Assembly (NCBI GenBank): GCA_031274855.1
Contig: JAISPO010000023.1
Location: 1-31,214, forward strand
Direction of reading: 5' to 3'
DNA from: Zoogloeaceae bacterium
Lineage (GTDB): Bacteria; Pseudomonadota; Gammaproteobacteria; Burkholderiales; Rhodocyclaceae
DNA length: 31,214 bases
Of this stretch, positions 16,656 through 23,896 are shown piece by piece. Position numbers and translations under genes: made by a program. Positions within the stretch are counted from its first letter, which is position 1; each line of letters begins with the position of its first letter. Below the pieces are notes generated by a model, which worked only from the letters and a program-made list of their open reading frames with translations, had not been told where the DNA came from and ran no database searches.

Positions 16656-17807
16656 ATGCTGGCTGCGCTCATTAAAAAGGAACTGCTGTCGCTGTTGCGC
16701 GATGTGTATGGCGTCGCTGCGCTGTTCATGATGCCGGCCCTGTTCATCATCGTCATGTCGATGGCGCTGAAAGATTTTTATGAGCCGGCGGCCCGTCCGC
16801 TGATCTATGGCGTCGAGAATCTCGATCAAGGCAAACCGGCGGCCCGTCTGCTGGATCGCTGGGCGCAGGAAAACGGCCCCCCGCAGCCCCTGTCTGCCGA
16901 TTGGCACACCGAGCTTGCGGCGGGCCGCTTGCAATATGTGCTGGTGGTGGATGCCGGTTTTTCCGCCCAAGCGAGTGATTTGGACAGCAAAGGCGATGCC
17001 AAGGTGCGGCTGCTGGCCGAGCCGGGGCTGAATCAAGCCTTGTTTGAAACAAAACGGGCCAAGCTGATCGAGGCGGTGACCCGTTTACGTGCGGAAATAT
17101 TGCTCGCCCAACTTGATCTCGGCATTAATGCCGCCGCGCTGGCCGAGTCAATTCCCGTGGTGGCGGAACGAGCCGGCGCCGGCCCGCGGCCAACAGCCGT
17201 CCAGCAAAACGTACCCGCCTGGTTGCTGTTCGGCATGTTCTTTGTGGTGGCGTCGATTTCCAGCCTGTTTGTCGAGGAGCGGGCCTGTGGCGCGCTTGCG
17301 CGCCTGCGCAGTCTGGGCGCGCGGCCCTGGCGACTGGTGGTCGGAAAACTGCTGCCGTATTTACTGGTAAATGGTTTACAGGCCGCCTTGATGCTGGCGA
17401 TCGGCATTTGGCTGATGCCGGTCATCGGCGGCGAAGGGCTGTCGTTACAAGGAGTGAACTGGGGCGCGCTCATTGTCATGCTGCTGGCAATCAGTCTGGC
17501 TGCCGTCAGCCTGGCCTTGGCGCTAGCTTGTCTGGTGGGCAGCCACAGCCAAGCCATGACCATCGGGCCGACGATCATCATGCTTATGGCGGCACTGGGC
17601 GGCATTATGGTACCGACTTTTCTGATGCCGCCGGTCATGCAAACGCTGGCAAGCTATGTGCCGATGAACTGGGGATTCGAAGGCTTGCTCAATGTTCTGC
17701 TGCGCAATGGCGATTTTGCCGCCATCGCGCCGGCAGTAACCAAGCTGACCCTGTTCGCCCTGCTGATGCTCGGCAGCGGCTTCGTACTTTTCCGCCGCCG
17801 CCTTTGA
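16656..17807 (+). CDS. ABC-2 type permease
   Basis: The 383-residue inner-membrane subunit has the ABC-2 layout: an N-terminal membrane segment (about residues 18-38), a soluble extracytoplasmic domain (about 40-185), then five hydrophobic segments to the C terminus. LFVEERACGALARLRSLG (about 206-223) is the usual coupling helix in this family. It starts 2 bases after the ATPase stop. It is the last gene of the plus-strand cluster and ends 9 bases from the convergent lptA. Its likely task is export of the cluster product, or of a lipid carrying it, across the inner membrane. Confidence 0.9.
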   Translation: MLAALIKKELLSLLRDVYGVAALFMMPALFIIVMSMALKDFYEPAARPLIYGVENLDQGKPAARLLDRWAQENGPPQPLSADWHTELAAGRLQYVLVVDAGFSAQASDLDSKGDAKVRLLAEPGLNQALFETKRAKLIEAVTRLRAEILLAQLDLGINAAALAESIPVVAERAGAGPRPTAVQQNVPAWLLFGMFFVVASISSLFVEERACGALARLRSLGARPWRLVVGKLLPYLLVNGLQAALMLAIGIWLMPVIGGEGLSLQGVNWGALIVMLLAISLAAVSLALALACLVGSHSQAMTIGPTIIMLMAALGGIMVPTFLMPPVMQTLASYVPMNWGFEGLLNVLLRNGDFAAIAPAVTKLTLFALLMLGSGFVLFRRRL

Positions 17808-17816
17808 GCTTATCCC

Positions 17817-18356
17817 CTACTGCGGGGCGCCCGGATTTCCGTTCTTGGGCTGAATCACGACACGGACGCGGCCATCCGATGGGTTGGCGTTGCTGTCGGG
17901 CAAAACGCCGGAGACGGTGTAACTTTCACGGCGGGCGTCGTAAGAGATGAATTGTCCGTAGACCTCATCGAGGCCATTCTTGATGCGTGCCTTGCCGAAC
18001 AGTTCGGTTTTTTCGGCTTGGCTGTCGTGTTCAATCCGCTCGGCTTCGCCTTCGATGTATTCATTCTTGCCTTCGCGTTTTTGGCGGAAACTCGCCGGCC
18101 GTCCATTGCTGCCATAGGCGATGCCTTTCTGGTAGCCGTTGGCATTCTGGTTGACGATCAGTTTTTCGGCGCGCAGCGTCATCGTTCCCTGAGTCAACTG
18201 GACATTGCCTTCGAGAATCTGAATCTTCTTGACATCGTCAATCGTGATGCGGCTTGCTTCGATATGCACGGGCTGATTGCGATCCGCCTGTTCAGCCAGC
18301 GCCAAGCTGTTCAGCGCGAGGAGCGATAGCCCGCCGGCCAGCGCCAGTTTGTTCAT
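17817..18356 (-). CDS. lptA: LPS-transport periplasmic bridge protein LptA
   Basis: LptA oligomers carry lipopolysaccharide through the periplasm from LptC to LptD. The 179-residue protein begins with a signal peptide ending ALA before residue 22 or 23, then shows the OstA-like beta-jellyroll: PVHIEASRITIDDVKK, ILEGNVQLTQGTMTLRAEKL, and EYIEGEAERIEHD. Its ATG overlaps the lptC stop (ATGA). In related bacteria lptB and rpoN usually follow; here the gene is followed directly by the convergent ABC cluster, so lptB must be elsewhere. Confidence 0.93.
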   Translation of the reverse strand: MNKLALAGGLSLLALNSLALAEQADRNQPVHIEASRITIDDVKKIQILEGNVQLTQGTMTLRAEKLIVNQNANGYQKGIAYGSNGRPASFRQKREGKNEYIEGEAERIEHDSQAEKTELFGKARIKNGLDEVYGQFISYDARRESYTVSGVLPDSNANPSDGRVRVVIQPKNGNPGAPQ

Positions 18357-18931
18357 TTGTTTGCTTTCCGATAGAAGGTGCCGGTGACCGGGCCGTTCAA
18401 TACGGCTACCCGCGTTTTGTTGCTGATTTCCAGCCCGCCTTTACCGTGGATGACGGAGCGCCCTTGCGTGATGGTGACAGGCGCGCCGGTCTGGGCGTAT
18501 TCATCATCGGGGATGATGTTGAGCAGGCTAGTATCAATGACCGTCGTGGTTCCTGCCGGTTCTGCGCGAACCATGCGCACCTCGTCGCGTAGCTGCACAT
18601 GCCGGCCCTTGGAATCCAGCCATGCCGATCTTGCTGTAATGGTGGTCGTCTCGCCGTCCTGAAAATAGGCGACACGCGGCTCGGTAATCTCCGTGCTGTC
18701 GTCATCAGGAAAGTGTTTCATGCGCACCGCCGTCAGGATGTGCTGGATGGCGCCGTCGGGGTCGTGGCGGCGGAGGACAGACTCATCGGCCCAGTAATCG
18801 GGATCGTGACGCAGCCTGGGATCCGGGCCGGGTTCGTCGCCGCGCATCGCGCGTTCCAGCCAGAAAGTGAATCCCGCCAGCATGGCGAGTACCGCCAGAG
18901 GCAGCAGGGTAGAGGTACCGGGCGTTCTCAT
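18353..18931 (-). CDS. lptC: LPS-transport protein LptC
   Basis: LptC is a single-pass inner-membrane protein that receives LPS from LptB2FG and passes it to LptA. I place the start at ATG 18931, overlapping the kdsC stop as ATGA. The frame opens 24 codons further upstream, but that part lies within kdsC. The resulting 192 residues match the family. There is an N-terminal membrane anchor (LLPLAVLAMLAGFTFWLERAM, about residues 7-27) followed by a periplasmic jellyroll with repeated strands such as RVAYFQDGETTTITARSAWL and GLEISNKTRVAVLNGPVTG. Confidence 0.9.
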   Translation of the reverse strand: MRTPGTSTLLPLAVLAMLAGFTFWLERAMRGDEPGPDPRLRHDPDYWADESVLRRHDPDGAIQHILTAVRMKHFPDDDSTEITEPRVAYFQDGETTTITARSAWLDSKGRHVQLRDEVRMVRAEPAGTTTVIDTSLLNIIPDDEYAQTGAPVTITQGRSVIHGKGGLEISNKTRVAVLNGPVTGTFYRKANK

Positions 18932-19464
18932 GCGCGGCCCGCTGCCGAATAGGCTGCCAAAATCGAATCCCAGCAGCCTTGCGCCCGCAACAGGAATTCG
19001 CAAACCTCGCGTACCGCGCCGCCACCGGCGGGGGCGCGGGCAACATAGTCGGCGATTGCCCGCACGGCGTCGTGGCCGTCGGGCACGGTCGCCGAAAATC
19101 CGCAGGCGGTCATGACGCCGAGGTCGACCACGTCATCGCCCATGTAACCGGCTTGGGAAAATTCCAGACCCTGCTCATCGAGCAGGCGGGCCAGGGCAGC
19201 GCGTTTATCCTCAATGCCTTGCAGTACAAGCGTGATACCGAGATTTTCAGCGCGTTGCGTGACGATGGGCGAATCGCGGCCGGTGATAATCGCCAGCTTA
19301 ACACCCGAACGGGCCAGCATCTTGAGGCCAAGACCATCGCGGGTGAAAAACGTCTTCATCGCGTCGCCGCTTGGGCTGAAATACAAGCGCCCATCGGTCA
19401 TCACGCCGTCGATGTCGAAAGCCATCAGGCGAACGCTACGCGCCTTGTCGCTGAGCGAGGTCAT
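18928..19464 (-). CDS. kdsC: 3-deoxy-D-manno-octulosonate 8-phosphate phosphatase
   Basis: KdsC is a cytoplasmic HAD-type phosphatase that releases KDO from KDO-8-P. The 178-residue length is typical. The HAD motifs are present: FDIDGVMTDG (residues 16-25), with both nucleophile-loop Asp residues; an IITGRDS segment; a Lys in EDKRAA; and YMGDDVVDL. It overlaps both kdsD and lptC by ATGA, a tight KDO/LPS operon order shared by many proteobacteria. Confidence 0.95.
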   Translation of the reverse strand: MTSLSDKARSVRLMAFDIDGVMTDGRLYFSPSGDAMKTFFTRDGLGLKMLARSGVKLAIITGRDSPIVTQRAENLGITLVLQGIEDKRAALARLLDEQGLEFSQAGYMGDDVVDLGVMTACGFSATVPDGHDAVRAIADYVARAPAGGGAVREVCEFLLRAQGCWDSILAAYSAAGRA

Positions 19465-20444
19465 ACCACCTTGGCCTGAAAGAGATCGTGCATGTTAAGC
19501 GCGCCGGCCAGTGTGCCGTCCGCATCAACGACCAGCAGTTGATTGACCTTGTGGCGCTCCATCATTTCGACAGCCTCGACCGCCAGCCGTCCGGCTTCGA
19601 TGGTGCGCGGCGAACGGGTCGCCAGACTGCCGACCGGCAGGGCGCGCAGGTCGCCGAGTTTTTCCATCGCGCGTCGCAGGTCGCCATCGGTGAAGATACC
19701 GGTCAGACGGGAATCAGCGTTGTTAACCACCACCATGCCCATGCCGCCCCGCGTCATGGCAAGCAGGGCTTCGGGCACCGGCATCGACTCGCCGACGACT
19801 GGAACTTCCGCAACAGGCCGCATGACATCGCGTACATGGGTGAGCAATTTGCGGCCCAATACGCCGCCCGGATGCGAGCGGGCGAAATCTTCCGCGTCAA
19901 AGCCGCGAGCGTCGAGCAAAGCCACCGCCAGCGCGTCGCCAAGGGCGAGCGCCGCTGTTGTGCTGGCCGTCGGCGCGAGATTGAGCGGACAGGCTTCTTC
20001 ATCCACGCGGGCGTCGAGATGCGCGTCGGCTTCTTTGGCGAGCGAGGAAGCGGCATTACCGGTCATCGCAATCAGCCGCCCGCCCTGCCGCTTGATGAGC
20101 GGCACGATGGTCAGCAGCTCGTCGTTTTCTCCCGAATTGGAAAGCGCGATCAGGACATCATCGCAGGCGATCATCCCCAAGTCGCCATGCACCGCCTCGG
20201 CGGCGTGGACGAAAAACGCGGGGGTGCCGGTACTTGCCAGCGTGGCGGCGATCTTGCGGGCGATATGGCCCGATTTGCCGATGCCGCTCACAATGACGCG
20301 ACCGCGGCAGGCAAGAATCAGATCGACAGCGCGCTCGAATTCAGCGCCCAGCCGGTCGCCCAGCGCCGCGACAGCATCCGCCTCGATGCGCAGCACGCGA
20401 CGCGCCATTTCCAAATGCCTGCCGGAACTTCCTTGTTGGCGCAT
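19461..20444 (-). CDS. kdsD: Arabinose-5-phosphate isomerase
   Basis: KdsD converts ribulose-5-P to arabinose-5-P, the first committed step of KDO synthesis. The 327-residue protein has an N-terminal SIS domain (VSGIGKSGHIARKIAATLAS, then ALSNSGENDELL) and two C-terminal CBS domains. The CBS pair is recognisable from VRDVMRP, GIFTDGDLRR and a final LLVVDADGTLAGALNMHDL. The length fits the family. The ATG is at 20444, with a consensus -10 box about 30 bases upstream, and the gene heads the kdsD-kdsC-lptC-lptA run. Confidence 0.95.
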   Translation of the reverse strand: MRQQGSSGRHLEMARRVLRIEADAVAALGDRLGAEFERAVDLILACRGRVIVSGIGKSGHIARKIAATLASTGTPAFFVHAAEAVHGDLGMIACDDVLIALSNSGENDELLTIVPLIKRQGGRLIAMTGNAASSLAKEADAHLDARVDEEACPLNLAPTASTTAALALGDALAVALLDARGFDAEDFARSHPGGVLGRKLLTHVRDVMRPVAEVPVVGESMPVPEALLAMTRGGMGMVVVNNADSRLTGIFTDGDLRRAMEKLGDLRALPVGSLATRSPRTIEAGRLAVEAVEMMERHKVNQLLVVDADGTLAGALNMHDLFQAKVV

Positions 20445-20474
20445 GACTCCAGAGCCTCAAACAATAACTGTTGG

Positions 20475-20503
20475 ATTATAACTTTCGGCTTCAGGTTACA
20501 GGA
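20475..20503 (-). promoter_or_regulatory. Probable kdsD promoter
   Basis: The minus strand has a perfect TATAAT (20480 down to 20475), 30 bases upstream of the kdsD ATG. At 17-base spacing the -35 position (TCCTGT, 20503-20498) falls inside the neighbouring 7-base repeat array and matches the consensus poorly. The -10 box is convincing; activity would depend on an activator or on the array. Confidence 0.45.
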
Positions 20504-20529
20504 TTCAGGTTTCAGGGTACAGGTTACAG
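20492..20529 (+). repeat. Degenerate heptamer array, CAGGNTN orientation
   Basis: Five contiguous 7-base units start at 20492: CAGGTTA, CAGGATT, CAGGTTT, CAGGGTA, CAGGTTA, then a partial CAG. The same unit occurs in opposite orientation at 20573-20610, with a perfect hairpin between. The array lies just upstream of the kdsD promoter. Confidence 0.8.
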
Positions 20530-20537
20530 TTTTTGGT

Positions 20538-20564
20538 GTTGAGGCTCGCTGCGCGAGCCTCAAC
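20538..20564. repeat. Perfect 12-bp hairpin between the heptamer arrays
   Basis: The left arm GTTGAGGCTCGC (20538-20549) and right arm GCGAGCCTCAAC (20553-20564) are exact reverse complements with a 3-base TGC loop. Neither strand has a T-run after the stem, so a classic intrinsic terminator is unlikely. It lies 43 bases after the pseudopilin stop in the direction of transcription. Part of the right arm (GAGCCTCAA) recurs at 20452-20460. Confidence 0.75.
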
Positions 20565-20572
20565 AAATATTA

Positions 20573-20610
20573 CTGAACCCTGTACCCTGTACCCTGTACC
20601 CTGAACCCTA
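20573..20610 (-). repeat. Heptamer array, inverted orientation (TACCCTG on plus strand)
   Basis: After a partial CTG, the plus strand reads AACCCTG, then TACCCTG three times, then AACCCTA. On the minus strand these are the same CAGGGTA-type units as the array at 20492. The array abuts the 3' end of the pseudopilin gene: the gene's TAG stop (20610-20608) lies within the last unit. Confidence 0.8.
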
Positions 20611-21276
20611 GTTCGCCATACAGACGGTGTAGTCGGTAGCGTCGTCGGCGGGGGTCAGGTTGGGGAGCGCGGCGAAAGCGGCTTGGGTGGTGTTGCTGAT
20701 GACACCGGCGCCGATGACGCGCAGTGAGCCGGTGGCGGTGTTGCCGTCGTCAATCGTGGCGTCGAGCTGGCGGATCAAGCGGCCGGAGATACCGGCAGTG
20801 CAGACGAAGAAATTGCCGGGCCAGTTGCCGCCGATGATGACCGGATCGCTGGTGACGCCGATCAGCCCGCCATCCGCATTTCGCTGTGGGTAATCGTTGG
20901 CGCCGACAGTGGTTTGTCCTGCCGCCAGCCCCGCGAGGCGGACATGTTGCCAGAACAGATAGGACTCATCGGTCTGAGTGGCGGAATTCCAGTTACCGTT
21001 GATTCTGGCGTTGCCCTGAAGGCCCGCCGGTGTCGTGGCGTTGACGCCGCCGAGCACATGGTTGGCCGCTGCCGCGTCATCGCCCGGCGTGGCACGGTAC
21101 TTGTCCTGATAGGCGTAGACCAGCGTCGCGATATTGCGGAAATCGTTGGCGAAATTTTTGACTTTGGCGCTATTGATAAGCTCCTGGCCCTTGAGGATGC
21201 CGCCGAGCAGCAGACCGATGATCACCAGCACGATGGCGATTTCGACCAGTGTGAAGCCGGATTGTTGTTGACGCAT
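20608..21276 (-). CDS. Type IV pilin/pseudopilin, 222 residues
   Basis: The prepilin N terminus is classic: a short basic leader MRQQQSG, cleavage before F8, then FTLVEIAIVLVIIGLLLGGILKGQELI with Glu at mature position 5. A globular domain of about 190 residues follows, with two Cys near the C terminus (FVCTAG and YTVCMAN) that could form the pilin disulfide loop. It could be the major or a minor subunit of the MSHA-like pilus encoded upstream. A strong ribosome-binding site precedes it. It is now separated from the rest of the pilus operon by the 2.86-kb insertion. Confidence 0.9.
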   Translation of the reverse strand: MRQQQSGFTLVEIAIVLVIIGLLLGGILKGQELINSAKVKNFANDFRNIATLVYAYQDKYRATPGDDAAAANHVLGGVNATTPAGLQGNARINGNWNSATQTDESYLFWQHVRLAGLAAGQTTVGANDYPQRNADGGLIGVTSDPVIIGGNWPGNFFVCTAGISGRLIRQLDATIDDGNTATGSLRVIGAGVISNTTQAAFAALPNLTPADDATDYTVCMAN

Positions 21277-21282
21277 TTGCAG

Positions 21283-21290
21283 CCTCCTTT
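21283..21290 (-). promoter_or_regulatory. Full-consensus Shine-Dalgarno of the pseudopilin gene
   Basis: The minus strand reads AAAGGAGG, then 6 bases, then the ATG at 21276. This is the strongest ribosome-binding site noted in the window, consistent with a highly expressed pilin, and it fixes the start. Confidence 0.7.
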
Positions 21291-21332
21291 ATTGGGGATC
21301 TTGCTATCTTGGAATATAAGCGCGTGGCAGTT

Positions 21333-21392
21333 TCGCAGGAAGCGGCAAGCGGGTCAAGGCAGCCGCCCTGCCGCTACCATGCGATTGAACAG
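21333..21392. repeat. Direct repeat, copy 1 (candidate attachment site, distal)
   Basis: This 60-base sequence recurs at 24195-24254 in the same orientation with one mismatch (21366 C versus 24228 T). On the minus strand it spells the last 12 codons and stop of the upstream pseudopilin (LFNRMVAAGRLP), plus 21 bases of 3' flank. Here the coding part is detached: the matching frame opens for only 11 further codons before an in-frame TAA. Inside it AGCGGCA (21341-21347) and TGCCGCT (21369-21375) form an inverted repeat. Confidence 0.9.
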
Positions 21393-21452
21393 CGTGTAAA
21401 AGAGGTCAGCTGAGGTATCTCGGATTTAACGGACGCATTTGTTGACCCACTA

Positions 21453-22322
21453 CTACGGGAAAGGTACAGGGAGACTTTGAATCTGTCGATAACCTTCTGC
21501 GCAGAACCAATCTGAGCACGCCAAAGCCTCGTACAGTGCGGTTTTCCACGAATTGGCATCACGGGCAGCTCGGGACTGCAACTCCCGTTCAAGGTGGGCG
21601 CGCACACCATCGGGTCCGGCCGAGCCTCCAACATCGGCCAGCAAGTAGGAGATATCGGCAAGTTCGCTGGCCGCCTGCGCTGCATACAGTTCGGCGAGGC
21701 CCATCGTTGCGAAGTGATGGGCCACTCGAGCTGTCAGTACTTCTGGCCAAGCGGTCGGCGGACGTATCCCGAACGAAATTGTGGGCGGAGTAGAGGGGCG
21801 TACCTCCGCTACGAGCCATCGTTCATTCCCAAGGTCATCAAAGTACGGATGCAGCGACTGCTCTTGTGCGTTTCGAGGAACCTGAGCAAGCTTGTTCTTA
21901 TTGCAGTCAGAGCATGCCGGAACGAGGTTGATCGGAGTCAGAGTCAGCTGCGGGTAGTGAGATTTCGGCAAGTAGTGATCAACCGAAGCGACTACCCGTT
22001 GCCCACAGAGAGGACAGATACCGTGTTCAGGCGCCATTCGGATCTGTTCATACAGTAGGCGTGATGGCGACCCGGCACGTGCGAAGTGCCGCTTGTAGAT
22101 CGTGCTCATCAGCTCGGCGCTGATTAGCGCGGTTACTTGGCCTGTCTGGTCCATCCGGTACAACTCACCGGATGGTGCCAGCGCCTGGTACGCTCGCTCT
22201 GCGATTTCGATCGCTGGCAGTGCTTGGCGCAAGGCATCCGCACGTTCTGTATCAGCGATACCCGACGCACAGGCTTCTACAGCCTGTGCTGAAGCGAATA
22301 CGGGTGGATTGAGTCGTTTCAT
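21453..22322 (-). CDS. HNH endonuclease, PtuB-like partner of the adjacent ATPase
   Basis: The 289-residue product has one zinc-supported HNH domain: CPLC at 103-106, SVDHYLPKSHYPQL (113-126) with the DH pair at 115-116, Asn132 in PINLVPA, and CSDCNKNK at 137-144. The PKSxYPxL motif after DH and the MKRLNPP start resemble the HNH partner of retron and Septu systems (TIGR02646/PtuB type). The N-terminal 100 and C-terminal 130 residues are helical and unrecognised; they could bind the ATPase. It starts 11 bases after the ATPase stop, so both are cotranscribed. The predicted role is DNA or tRNA cleavage in phage defence, gated by the ATPase; that role is an inference. Confidence 0.85.
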   Translation of the reverse strand: MKRLNPPVFASAQAVEACASGIADTERADALRQALPAIEIAERAYQALAPSGELYRMDQTGQVTALISAELMSTIYKRHFARAGSPSRLLYEQIRMAPEHGICPLCGQRVVASVDHYLPKSHYPQLTLTPINLVPACSDCNKNKLAQVPRNAQEQSLHPYFDDLGNERWLVAEVRPSTPPTISFGIRPPTAWPEVLTARVAHHFATMGLAELYAAQAASELADISYLLADVGGSAGPDGVRAHLERELQSRAARDANSWKTALYEALACSDWFCAEGYRQIQSLPVPFP

Positions 22323-22333
22323 CCGGCGCCCCG

Positions 22334-23896
22334 CTACTCTGTTCGCTGAGCCACCAAACTTCGGGCGAGAGCCCGGGCCTCAGCACCGAGTTGCTGGTTG
22401 AAGTGCTCCTCGACCGCCTCATAGGTGCTACCGGGCTGCCGAGCAACCGCCGAGACCAGTTGGTGAAATCCGGAACCCGTGACCTCCAGCCCAAAAACCT
22501 CGCGCGTAAGCACCCCTGCGCTTTCACCGAAGGTCTCCAGGGAGGGGCGCTCTACCGTTGACCAGGTGCGGGTGCGCCGAAGCATCCACACACAACTGCG
22601 CGGGACTTCCTGAAGCACGACGGGCGAATGCGTCGAGATCAACGCAACGCCATTCCGGGCCACCAGCAGGTCGGCAACCGCCCGAACGAAGGCAGAAAGG
22701 AGAGGAGGATGCAGATGCCCTTCCGGTTCATCCAAGACAACCAGCGTTCGCTCGTCGACCAACTCGACGAGTCTCGTCGTCGTCAAAAGTACGATCGCAT
22801 GTCCCGAACTCAGGCGACCAAAAAATGCAGCGGCCCTCTCCTCCCACGTCGCCTCATCCAATTCGAGCAATTGCTCAACTTCAGCTTCGGCGAAGAGCGG
22901 ATCGGTTGCCAACGTCCGTACTGCGCGTAGCCAGCGCGTTCTTCGAGGCTCGGTTCGGCAGCGAGCCAAACTGCGAACGAAGTCTTGGGCCAAGTCCTGG
23001 GTACTCTTAAGCGCATCCATGAGCGTGCCATCGACTTCGACTTGGGAGTGCAGTCCGACAAATGCGGCAGGAACTCGTAAGTCGGCCGGCGGAGGAGGTG
23101 CAAACCGATCAAAGGCGCTGAACGACACAGATACCAGGCCAGCAAATGTCCACTCTTCATTGTTTTCCCCCAGCCGACGAATTATTCCCGACGGTACGGC
23201 TTCGTCGCTCCATTCCAACAAGGAATTGACCAAGCTCTGGATGCAGCGGGTTTTACCAACGCCGTTTCGCCCCACTAGCACATGTACATTGGTTGGGGGA
23301 GTTGAGCCAGGTACGACAAGGAACTGAAGAGTTGTAGGCGGTGGCGGAGGAGTACGGGGATCTGGTGGTGGAGGCGGCAACGTGTACTCAAATTCGAAGC
23401 GAGTCAGCACAGCGTCTCCGTGAGCGAGGCGATGCAGTCGATTTCGAACATTCGCGTCACGCACCGAACGCAGCAGTGACTGCTCCATTACCATTTCGCC
23501 CCTGTGCCGGTGAAAGATTTGAAGATCGAAAGCGCAGTCGCACAGTCCGGTCAAGAGTGCCCGACTGAAGTCGGGCTCGAGTGCGTTGATTGTGGCGTAG
23601 TAGTCCTCGTCTTGCCCGAGCGAGAAGAAATCAGCCGGATCAAGAGCAGGGAACTGAGGTGGTAGATTGGGAACACGAGTACCAAAGGGTAAGTTCTCAC
23701 TCCACCGGGAAGGTAGGAGACCTGCTTGACCAATCTTTACCGAGCCCGGCGTATGTCGTACGCCTTGGGGATCGAACACGATGAGGGTGAACATCGTGCG
23801 AAAACTGAACCAATCGTCCCAATCATCGACCACGAGAAACACCCTCGATCGCTCCTCGCGGGGGACTTCGGCCGAGTTTCTAACGATGGTAAACAT
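22334..23896 (-). CDS. SMC/ABC-type AAA ATPase with unrecognised N-terminal domain, PtuA-like
   Basis: The 520-residue product carries an ABC/SMC-class ATPase domain. Walker A is GRNGVGKT (209-216), the signature is LSSGH (362-366), Walker B is TLVVLDEPEGHLHPP (384-398) and the H-loop is STHSP (421-425). The DEPExHLHP form is typical of OLD/PtuA-like defence ATPases. In most of those the Walker A lies near the N terminus. Here about 170 residues precede it, starting with FLVVDDWDDWFSFRTMFTL (20-38) and FDPQGV-SVKIGQAG (41-59), then a proline-rich linker at 173-188. I do not recognise that domain. It may be a sensor. The ATG at 23896 is chosen; no frameshift is seen. The gene precedes the HNH gene in the same operon. 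Confidence 0.85.
   Translation of the reverse strand: MFTIVRNSAEVPREERSRVFLVVDDWDDWFSFRTMFTLIVFDPQGVRHTPGSVKIGQAGLLPSRWSENLPFGTRVPNLPPQFPALDPADFFSLGQDEDYYATINALEPDFSRALLTGLCDCAFDLQIFHRHRGEMVMEQSLLRSVRDANVRNRLHRLAHGDAVLTRFEFEYTLPPPPPDPRTPPPPPTTLQFLVVPGSTPPTNVHVLVGRNGVGKTRCIQSLVNSLLEWSDEAVPSGIIRRLGENNEEWTFAGLVSVSFSAFDRFAPPPPADLRVPAAFVGLHSQVEVDGTLMDALKSTQDLAQDFVRSLARCRTEPRRTRWLRAVRTLATDPLFAEAEVEQLLELDEATWEERAAAFFGRLSSGHAIVLLTTTRLVELVDERTLVVLDEPEGHLHPPLLSAFVRAVADLLVARNGVALISTHSPVVLQEVPRSCVWMLRRTRTWSTVERPSLETFGESAGVLTREVFGLEVTGSGFHQLVSAVARQPGSTYEAVEEHFNQQLGAEARALARSLVAQRTE

Noticed and set aside
17814..17827. CCCC-GGGG hairpin as terminator between the permease gene and lptA
   Set aside because: The stem is only 4 bp with no T-run on either strand, too weak to annotate.
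19488..20576. Plus-strand frame opposite kdsD that runs into the heptamer arrays
   Set aside because: kdsD has complete SIS and CBS motifs on the other strand; this frame is a shadow.
20492..20610. CRISPR-like array
   Set aside because: Units are 7 bases, contiguous and without spacers; no cas genes are nearby.
21393..21430. Copy 1 of the repeat as the end of a pseudopilin pseudogene
   Set aside because: Upstream of the repeat the matching frame opens for only 11 codons with no pilin resemblance before an in-frame TAA.
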